Made by a program: the position numbers and the translations under genes. 5,101 nucleotides of DNA from Gammaproteobacteria bacterium. GTDB lineage: Bacteria > Pseudomonadota > Gammaproteobacteria > SZUA-229. Below, one piece after another: positions 1-5,101 of the stretch. The stretch spans positions 1 to 5,101 of the forward strand of contig DAOWLL010000173.1 in NCBI GenBank assembly GCA_030641945.1, written 5' to 3'. Each line of letters starts with the position of its first letter. Within the stretch, counting starts at the first letter, position 1. The notes beneath the pieces are model-generated. The model did not search any database and was not told the DNA's origin. It saw only the letters and a program-made list of their open reading frames with translations.

Positions 1-141
1 AAGGGGCCTGAACTGGCCCTGGCCGAGCGTTTGCCAGCAGCAGCTGTCATAATCGCCAATTTTTCCTGCCCCCGCCTCAAACATGGCCTGTTTAACCTGT
101 TCAGCGGCAGTCTCCGGTACGAATACACTTATTTTATACAT
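1..141 (-). CDS. NIF3/YqfO-type PII-like domain protein (N-terminal 47 residues, cut by window edge)
   Basis: Reading the minus strand from the ATG at 141-139 gives an open frame of 47 codons with no stop before the window edge. It begins MYKISVFVPE and contains the sequence GAGKIGDYDSCCWQTLGQGQ, followed by FRPL. This is the hallmark start of the short gammaproteobacterial proteins annotated as NGG1p-interacting factor NIF3 (about 100 residues), whose fold matches the PII/CutA-like domain inserted in longer YqfO/NIF3 proteins such as that of Bacillus. The family motif (GAG-IG-YD-CCW, then GQGQFRPL) is fully present. The biochemical role is unknown; metal or small-ligand sensing is only an inference from the fold. 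The gene is divergent from the 213-497 gene. No strong Shine-Dalgarno sequence lies upstream (the sequence before ATG is A/C-rich), but the motif match makes the frame and start convincing. Confidence 0.85.
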   Translation of the reverse strand, partial: MYKISVFVPETAAEQVKQAMFEAGAGKIGDYDSCCWQTLGQGQFRPL

Positions 142-151
142 GGTTTGTTTT

Positions 152-179
152 TTGGAAATGTCAGTAGATAGCGTACAAT
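152..179 (+). promoter_or_regulatory. Candidate sigma70-type promoter for the plus-strand cluster
   Basis: TTGGAA (152-157) and TACAAT (174-179) are separated by 16 bp and match the -35 and -10 consensus at 4/6 and 5/6 positions. The -10 end lies 33 bp before the ATG at 213, leaving a short leader with an AGGA ribosome-binding site at 199-202. It sits in the 71-bp gap between two divergent genes, so a promoter for at least one direction is expected here. I saw no convincing minus-strand promoter or operator palindrome. Confidence 0.5.
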
Positions 180-212
180 CTACACCTTTTAAACAGACAG
201 GAAAATCCCAAC

Positions 213-497
213 ATGAGTGGTGGTATCCAACTATCCAGTGAACTGATTTCAGACGTTAAGGATGTGCTCGTGAAACATGATGCTTCCGCAGCTGATGAGC
301 TGATGACCACGCAGTATCTGTCCGCTATTATTGGCTTTGTTCTTGCCCATCAGACCAATCCAGGCCTGGACAAGCGCGGTTTTCTCAATGACCTGAGCAC
401 CTTCATGGGACAGGTTCTGGACCAGGTGGAGGCCGATATGAAGCCTCAGCAAGCCTCGCAGGAGGCCTTTGGCATCTGGAAACCGGGCGAAGGGTAA
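213..497 (+). CDS. Uncharacterised 94-residue helical protein
   Basis: I do not recognise this family. The ATG is preceded by AGGA at 199-202 with a 10-nt spacer, and the frame ends in TAA just 9 bp before the methyltransferase gene, which supports a real translated gene. The product has no cysteine, no signal peptide and no true membrane segment. By eye it forms three amphipathic helices: about residues 8-22, 26-47 (including a hydrophobic run YLSAIIGFVLA at 35-45) and 53-76. A short tail ending AFGIWKPGEG follows. The composition is acidic. The pattern suits a small soluble, possibly oligomeric or partner-binding protein; this is inference from composition only. It is the first gene of the putative operon. 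Confidence 0.75.
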   Translation: MSGGIQLSSELISDVKDVLVKHDASAADELMTTQYLSAIIGFVLAHQTNPGLDKRGFLNDLSTFMGQVLDQVEADMKPQQASQEAFGIWKPGEG

Positions 498-506
498 CAG
501 CCGTAC

Positions 507-1178
507 ATGGAAATAGCATTCTGGCTAGAGCGCTGGAGCAGGGGTGAAACGGGTTTTCACCAGCAACACGTCAATCCTTACCTTGGCTATTACTATGGTG
601 AAATGGGACCGCCTGCTGAAAAGCGGTCTGAATTCAGGGTTTTTGTTCCACTCTGCGGGAAATCGAAAGATCTGTGGTGGCTGCAACAAAGCGGATATGA
701 TTCAGTCGGCGTTGAGTGCAGTGAACTGGCTGTGGAGCAGTTTTTTGCTGAGCAGCAGTTAAATTACAGCAAGATGAGTATGAACAGTCATGTCAGTTAT
801 AAAACAGACAAGCTGGAAATCCTGCTGGGTGATTTTTTTACACTGCAAGCTGATGATATCGGCAGCATTACGGATATTTTTGACCGTGCGTCGCTGATTG
901 CACTGCCAGTAGATATGCGCAGGGCGTATGCAAATAAAATAACAGAAATACAAAATCCGGGAACACGCACCTTATTGATTACTCTGACATATGCGGAAAA
1001 TGAAATGGATGGTCCGCCATTTTCGGTCACCGAAGAGGAAGTCAGTGAACTATACAGTGATAATTTCAGAATCGAAAAACTTGCGGTAAAAAATATCCTT
1101 GAAGATGAACCAGGATTCAAGCAGCGTGGTCTTACCGCGTTAACAGAAACAGCCTATAAACTTACAAGATACAAATAA
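507..1178 (+). CDS. tpm: Thiopurine S-methyltransferase (TPMT family)
   Basis: The 223-residue product has the usual length for bacterial TPMT. These class I SAM-dependent methyltransferases move a methyl group from S-adenosylmethionine to the sulfur of thiopurines and, in bacteria, are linked to methylation of selenium and tellurium compounds. Family signatures appear in order: the FW..RW N-terminus with GFHQ at 17-20 and VNPYL at 22-26; the SAM-binding loop VPLCGKS at 47-53; the acidic GVE at 68-70 that ends strand 2; GDFF at 108-111; FDRASLIALP at 125-134; LLITLTY at 156-162; the GPPFSV loop at 169-174; and the C-terminal F-QRGLT at about 204-210. It is cytoplasmic with no signal peptide. 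A GAAGGG purine tract (489-494) inside the end of the preceding gene can serve as ribosome-binding site with a 12-nt spacer. The stop is one base from the next start. The native substrate cannot be told from sequence. Confidence 0.95.
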   Translation: MEIAFWLERWSRGETGFHQQHVNPYLGYYYGEMGPPAEKRSEFRVFVPLCGKSKDLWWLQQSGYDSVGVECSELAVEQFFAEQQLNYSKMSMNSHVSYKTDKLEILLGDFFTLQADDIGSITDIFDRASLIALPVDMRRAYANKITEIQNPGTRTLLITLTYAENEMDGPPFSVTEEEVSELYSDNFRIEKLAVKNILEDEPGFKQRGLTALTETAYKLTRYK

Positions 1179-1179
1179 T

Positions 1180-4137
1180 ATGACAACACAAGTTGCACAA
1201 TCCTCAGATCCGGTAAAAGGTCATGCACACCCGGCTTTCACCTGGGTCCGTTCTGAGCGCATAGAGTCACTCAACGTGACGGTTGAAGAGTATCAGCATA
1301 ACAAGACAGGTGCCTTGCACTATCATATTGACGCTGACAATAATGAAAATGTGTTCCTGGTCGCATTCAGAACTGTACCGATGGACTCAACCGGCGTCGC
1401 GCACATACTCGAGCATACAGCCTTGTGCGGCAGTAAAAAATATCCAGTGCGTGATCCGTTCTTCATGATGATCAGGCGATCACTGAACACCTTCATGAAT
1501 GCATTCACCAGCAGTGACTGGACAGCATATCCTTTTTCCAGTCAGAACATAAAAGACTTCAACAACCTTCTGGATGTCTACCTGGATGCGGCATTTTTCT
1601 CCAGGCTGGATGAACTCGATTTTCTGCAGGAAGGGCACCGTGTTGAATTCAAGCAACCGGATGATCCCCAGAGTGAACTTGAGTTCAAAGGGGTGGTGTT
1701 CAACGAAATGAAAGGAGCGATGAGTTCACCTGTCAGTGTATTGTGGCAAACATTAAGCGAACAACTGTATCCCACAACAACTTATCACTACAATAGTGGT
1801 GGTGAGCCGGTTGATATCCCTGACCTGACTTACCAGCAGCTCAAGGATTTCTATACAACACATTATCATCCCAGTAATGCGGTATTCATGACCTTCGGCG
1901 ATATCCCGGCATACGAACACCAGAAACAGTTTGAAGAAAAAGCCCTGTGCCATTTCGACAAACTTGATGTGAATATACATGTCGATGACGAAAAGCGTTT
2001 CGACAAGCCCGTGGTGATAGAAGATGCGTATGCCTTCGATGTGGTCGAAGGCGAAACTGAAGATCACAAGACTCACCATGTGCTTGCATGGTTGCTGGGT
2101 GCCAGTACTTCGCTGGATGAAGTCATGAAATCCAACCTGTTGTCACACGTATTACTGGAGAACAGCTCATCACCGTTGCGCAAGGCGCTGGAAACCACCA
2201 GGCTGGGTACTGCGCCATCTCCGCTGTGTGGACTTGAAGATTCGAACCATGAAATGTGCTTTATGTGCGGTATCGAAGGCAGCGAGTCCGAAGACGCACA
2301 GGCATTTGAAAAGCTCGTGATCGACGTACTGCAGGACGTTGCCGAAAATGGTGTTCCACAGGAGCATCTTGAAGCCGTTTTACACCAGCTGGAATTGAGT
2401 CAGCGTGAAATAGGCGGTGATGGCTATCCTTATGGCCTGCAGCTGATCCTTAGCGGTTTATCAGCCGCGATTCACCGTGGCGCCCCGGCACAATTACTCA
2501 ACCTTGACCCTGTCATCGAGTCTTTGCGTGAAAAGATCAAAGACGCGTCCTACATCAAGCAACTGGTCAGGGAGCTGTTGCTGGATAATCCGCATCGGGT
2601 CCGACTCACGATGAAACCCGATACGGAATTGAGTAAACACAAGGAAGAAGCCGAGCACGCGCGCCTTACCAAAATGAAGGCGGCCATGTCGGATGATGAC
2701 AAGGCACAGGTAATCAGGCGAGCGGCTGAACTGGCACAACGCCAGCAACAGGAAGATGATCCGGGAGTACTGCCTAAAGTCGGACTTGAAGATGTACCAC
2801 CTGAGATCAAGATTCCAACAGCAATCGAAAAGACTATTTCAGATACTGATTCCACGCTGTATGCACAGGGCACCAATGGCCTTGTCTATCATGAGATGGT
2901 AGTTGATCTGCCGGATCTGGATGCTGATCAGCTGGACATGCTGCCGATGTTCTCGACCTGTTTGACCGAGCTCGGTGTAGGAGACAAGGACTACCTGCAG
3001 GTACAGGGCTGGCAATCGAGCGTCAGCGGTGGTGTCAGCGGCCATTCAAGCATCCGTGGCTACAGTGAAGATGTACAGCAAACACGCGGCTACTATGTAT
3101 TGACGGGTAAGGCGCTGGAGCGAAACAATGAAAAGCTGGCTGAATTGATGCGGGATACTGTTCATGCCGTTCGTTTTGATGAGCATGATCGTATTCAGGA
3201 AATCATTTCACAACGGCGTGCGCGGCGTGAGCAGAGTGTTACCGGCAGCGGCCATACACTGGCGATGTCTGCAGCCTCGAGCGGGATGTGCCCGGTTGCT
3301 TCACTTGGGCATCGTTTCAATGGCCTTGAAGGCATACGTATACTGAAAGCCCTCGATGATGCTAATAAGGATGGCGCAGTTGCCGAGCTGGCAAATACGT
3401 TCAGCAATATTCACCAGAAACTCATCGTTGCTCCAAGACAGTACATGATCATTGGTGAAGAAGAAAAGCTCGATGGCATGGTCAATGGATTCGAGAAAGT
3501 ATGGTCAGCTGAAACTGCTGATCCGTCTTTTGAGCCGTTCACAACCGGCAGTGTTGATGAAACTGTAAAACAGATGTGGGTCACCAATACCCAGGTAAAT
3601 TTTTGTGCAAAGGCCTATCAAACAGTGCCAATGGACCACCCGGATGCAGCGCCTCTGTCAGTACTCGGCGGCTTCCTCAGAAACGGTTACCTGCATACTG
3701 CAATCAGGGAGAAGGGCGGCGCTTATGGCGGCGGTGCAGGTCATGACACCAACATTGCAGCATTTCGCTTTTTCTCATACCGCGATCCGAGGCTCAATGA
3801 AACACTCGATGATTTCGATCGTTCCATTGAATGGATGCTGACCGGCAAACATGAATGGAGAATGGTAGAAGAAGCCATCCTTGGTGTTATCAGTAGCATC
3901 GATAAACCCGGGTCACCCGCTGGTGAGGCCAGGCAGGCATTCCACAATCGGCTGCATGGGCGTACTCTGGACAAGCTGCAGGCATTCAGACAAAACGTTT
4001 TGAATGTAAGGCTCGATGACTTGAAACGCGTAACAGAAACCTATTTGTCTCCAGGTAAAGCCAGCACGGCTGTCATTACCAGTGCTGCTACGCTTGAACA
4101 GAAAGGAAATCTCGGTCTGCAAGTCATCAACCTGTAG
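1180..4137 (+). CDS. M16C zinc metallopeptidase, presequence protease (PreP)-like
   Basis: This 985-residue protein has the length and architecture of PreP/falcilysin-type M16C peptidases, which enclose and cut unfolded peptides. The inverted zinc motif HILEH lies at 75-79, and the third zinc ligand is E176 in VVFNEMKGA. The 97-residue distance from the second His to this Glu equals that in human PITRM1 (H108 to E205). The strongly conserved MDSTGVAHILEHTALCGS and RSLNTFMNAFTSSDWTAYPF regions are intact. A charged helical hairpin at about 483-525 joins the two halves and falls in the M16C-associated domain (roughly 475-720). The C-terminal half carries R843 and Y849 in IREKGGAYGGG, the pair that helps bind substrate. 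No signal peptide is visible, so it is likely cytoplasmic. The organelle enzymes degrade targeting peptides; the bacterial substrate is unknown, with general oligopeptide turnover most likely. The start has little Shine-Dalgarno signal and probably relies on coupling to tpm. The next in-frame Met is residue 68, inside the conserved core, so 1180 is the only good start. Confidence 0.95.
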   Translation: MTTQVAQSSDPVKGHAHPAFTWVRSERIESLNVTVEEYQHNKTGALHYHIDADNNENVFLVAFRTVPMDSTGVAHILEHTALCGSKKYPVRDPFFMMIRRSLNTFMNAFTSSDWTAYPFSSQNIKDFNNLLDVYLDAAFFSRLDELDFLQEGHRVEFKQPDDPQSELEFKGVVFNEMKGAMSSPVSVLWQTLSEQLYPTTTYHYNSGGEPVDIPDLTYQQLKDFYTTHYHPSNAVFMTFGDIPAYEHQKQFEEKALCHFDKLDVNIHVDDEKRFDKPVVIEDAYAFDVVEGETEDHKTHHVLAWLLGASTSLDEVMKSNLLSHVLLENSSSPLRKALETTRLGTAPSPLCGLEDSNHEMCFMCGIEGSESEDAQAFEKLVIDVLQDVAENGVPQEHLEAVLHQLELSQREIGGDGYPYGLQLILSGLSAAIHRGAPAQLLNLDPVIESLREKIKDASYIKQLVRELLLDNPHRVRLTMKPDTELSKHKEEAEHARLTKMKAAMSDDDKAQVIRRAAELAQRQQQEDDPGVLPKVGLEDVPPEIKIPTAIEKTISDTDSTLYAQGTNGLVYHEMVVDLPDLDADQLDMLPMFSTCLTELGVGDKDYLQVQGWQSSVSGGVSGHSSIRGYSEDVQQTRGYYVLTGKALERNNEKLAELMRDTVHAVRFDEHDRIQEIISQRRARREQSVTGSGHTLAMSAASSGMCPVASLGHRFNGLEGIRILKALDDANKDGAVAELANTFSNIHQKLIVAPRQYMIIGEEEKLDGMVNGFEKVWSAETADPSFEPFTTGSVDETVKQMWVTNTQVNFCAKAYQTVPMDHPDAAPLSVLGGFLRNGYLHTAIREKGGAYGGGAGHDTNIAAFRFFSYRDPRLNETLDDFDRSIEWMLTGKHEWRMVEEAILGVISSIDKPGSPAGEARQAFHNRLHGRTLDKLQAFRQNVLNVRLDDLKRVTETYLSPGKASTAVITSAATLEQKGNLGLQVINL

Positions 4138-4155
4138 AGTGCTACTGGCGGCTGA

Positions 4156-4452
4156 ATGGAACAATCGATACACGTACTGCTGCTGGTGATTGATTGCCAC
4201 ATTCCGCATGCGCAATCACTGAAGCAGAAGCGTGCAGTGATTAAAAGCCTGATCGATCGTCTGCGTGCAAGATTGAATGCATCGGTTGCAGAAACAGGTC
4301 ATCTGGATGAATGGCAGCGTTCTGTGATTGCAATCAGCCTGGTGAGCAATAACAGGCGGTACCTGCAGCAGCAAGTCGATATTATCGAACAACTTGTGGT
4401 TGCTTTCACAGGTGATCTTATCGTATCAAATATAGAACAGCACTGGCTTTAA
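4156..4452 (+). CDS. DUF503 (YlxP-like) small protein
   Basis: The 98-residue product matches the DUF503 family in length and pattern. It has a hydrophobic first strand (HVLLLVIDCHIP), the conserved SLKQKR at about 21-26, the helix VIKSLIDRLRARLNASVAE, then WQR and a strand IAISLVSNNRR. Members such as Bacillus YlxP are small cytoplasmic proteins of unresolved function. YlxP lies near rbfA and infB in Firmicutes and a ribosome-related role has been suggested; here there is no such neighbour. It starts 18 bp after the M16C stop with only a weak GGCGG (4147-4151) 4 nt upstream of the ATG, so it is probably the last gene of the same transcript. I see no clear hairpin terminator after its stop. 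Confidence 0.9.
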   Translation: MEQSIHVLLLVIDCHIPHAQSLKQKRAVIKSLIDRLRARLNASVAETGHLDEWQRSVIAISLVSNNRRYLQQQVDIIEQLVVAFTGDLIVSNIEQHWL

Positions 4453-4455
4453 GGG

Positions 4456-4490
4456 CAGGGGCCAGGGACGAGGTACCAGGGGGAAGGGGT
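4456..4490. repeat. Degenerate 7-bp-period tandem repeat, G-rich
   Basis: Five consecutive 7-bp units can be aligned directly after the DUF503 stop: CAGGGGC, CAGGGAC, GAGGTAC, CAGGGGG and AAGGGGT. The consensus is about CAGGGAC. The plus strand is nearly free of T here, and the only palindrome is GGTACC at 4472-4477. It does not form an obvious terminator hairpin. Similar short (C/G)AGGGAC heptad arrays occur, as far as I recall, scattered between genes in some gammaproteobacterial genomes. Whether this is a member of such a dispersed repeat cannot be judged from one copy. Confidence 0.6.
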
Positions 4491-4496
4491 GTCAGA

Positions 4497-4524
4497 TTGG
4501 TGGTATGCTGGTTGAGGGTACTAT
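4497..4524 (+). promoter_or_regulatory. Weak candidate promoter for amrS
   Basis: TTGGTG (4497-4502) and TACTAT (4519-4524) are 16 bp apart and match consensus at 3/6 and 4/6 positions. The -10 end is 26 bp before the ATG at 4551. The main support is position: a 98-bp gap separates this gene from the preceding cluster. Read-through from the upstream cluster is the alternative. Confidence 0.25.
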
Positions 4525-4550
4525 TTCAGGTGATTACTTAACAGGTAGTT

Positions 4551-5101
4551 ATGACTAAACAATTGCAAGAATATCAGCTGGTCGAAACCCGGCTGCAGGA
4601 AAAACTGGATAACGGCACCACACGCTGCAATCTGTGCCTGTGGCGCTGCAAGGTCGGCCATGGCCAGCGTGGCTTCTGCCAGGCGCATGTCAATCGAAAC
4701 GGCACCCTCTATAACCTGTCGTACGGTATCCTTTCTTCGATTGATATCGATCCGATAGAAGAAAAACCAGTCAAACATTTTCGTCCGGGCACACAGGTCA
4801 TGTCGGTTGGCAGCTACGGTTGCAGCTTCCGCTGTGGCGGTTGTCACAACCTCGACATTTCCTGGGGTGTGAGCGCGCTGGATGCGTTGGCGCGCGGTGA
4901 ATCAAGAGAAGCATGGGTGACGCCGGAAAGCCTGATAGAAACGGCCAGGAGAGCGGGTGTGCAGGGTATAGCCTTCACTTACTCCGAGCCGGCTGTCTGG
5001 CTGGAATATGTCATGGATGTCTGCGAGCTGGCACACGAAGCCGGTCTTTACACGGTTTATGTCTCCAACAGCTTCGTGACCGATGAAGCACTGGAACTGG
5101 T
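4551..5101 (+). CDS. amrS: AmmeMemoRadiSam system radical SAM enzyme (N-terminal 183 residues, cut by window edge)
   Basis: The frame starts at ATG 4551, with AGG at 4543-4545 five bases upstream, and stays open to the edge. The radical SAM cluster motif CxxxCxxC is present as C91, C95 and C98 in GCSFRCGGCHN; these cysteines hold the [4Fe-4S] cluster that cleaves SAM. An N-terminal cysteine array C26, C29, C33 and C43 (CNLCLWRC, then RGFC) is the trait that marks the AmrS family, which resembles pyruvate formate-lyase activating enzymes. Further family segments are YGILSSIDIDPIEEKPVKHF at about 58-77 and GIAFTYSEPAVW at 139-150. Family members usually run to over 300 residues, so around half is visible. 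AmrS genes often lie with Memo and AMMECR1 homologues; those would be outside this window. The reaction is not established; a modification role with the other two proteins is inferred from gene association. Confidence 0.9.
   Translation, partial: MTKQLQEYQLVETRLQEKLDNGTTRCNLCLWRCKVGHGQRGFCQAHVNRNGTLYNLSYGILSSIDIDPIEEKPVKHFRPGTQVMSVGSYGCSFRCGGCHNLDISWGVSALDALARGESREAWVTPESLIETARRAGVQGIAFTYSEPAVWLEYVMDVCELAHEAGLYTVYVSNSFVTDEALEL

Noticed and set aside
142..200. Minus-strand promoter for the NIF3-like gene
   Set aside because: The best pair on the minus strand (TTTAAA and TATCTA with 17 bp between) matches the -10 consensus at only 3 of 6 positions, too weak to annotate.
797..1120. Minus-strand 107-codon open frame opposite tpm
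   Set aside because: It is antisense to conserved TPMT motifs, and its serine-rich translation looks like an antisense artefact.
1753..2079. Minus-strand 108-codon open frame opposite the M16C gene
   Set aside because: It lies wholly antisense to strongly conserved coding sequence, and its translation shows no family motif. It is a shadow frame.
4453..4496. Rho-independent terminator after DUF503
   Set aside because: The G-rich tract has no matching C-rich arm on the same strand and no following T run, so no stable hairpin forms. The only palindrome is the 6-bp GGTACC.
4521..4847. Minus-strand 108-codon open frame opposite amrS
   Set aside because: It overlaps the radical SAM motif region on the other strand. 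Its alanine-rich translation has no recognisable domain.

Overview
The window reads as an ordinary, densely packed stretch of chromosome from a gammaproteobacterium, probably an environmental one. The evidence is the style of the proteins: a bacterial thiopurine methyltransferase, a stand-alone NIF3/YqfO-type PII-like domain protein, a presequence-protease-like M16C peptidase and an AmmeMemoRadiSam radical SAM enzyme, all in forms typical of that class. I see no phage, transposon, CRISPR, tRNA or rRNA signal. Genus cannot be decided from the sequence alone.

Layout: the left edge (1-141, minus strand) holds the first 47 residues of a NIF3-like protein that runs off the window. It is divergent from a plus-strand cluster across a 71-bp gap with a plausible sigma70-type promoter. 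The cluster runs as an unrecognised 94-residue helical protein (213-497), a thiopurine S-methyltransferase (507-1178), a 985-residue M16C zinc metallopeptidase (1180-4137) and a 98-residue DUF503/YlxP-like protein (4156-4452). The gaps are 9, 1 and 18 bp, so the four genes are probably one operon.

After DUF503 comes a 98-bp gap. It contains a degenerate 7-bp-period tandem repeat (4456-4490) and then a weak candidate promoter. The gap leads to the first 183 residues of an AmmeMemoRadiSam-system radical SAM enzyme (amrS, 4551 to the right edge).

Functionally the cluster is mixed: SAM-dependent S-methylation, cytoplasmic peptide degradation, a possible ribosome-associated small protein, and a radical SAM enzyme in a separate unit. 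No joint pathway is evident. No clearly novel system is visible. The items most worth checking are the uncharacterised 94-residue protein, the 7-bp-period repeat, the tight coupling of the methyltransferase to the M16C peptidase, and the AT-rich 3' part of the methyltransferase gene.
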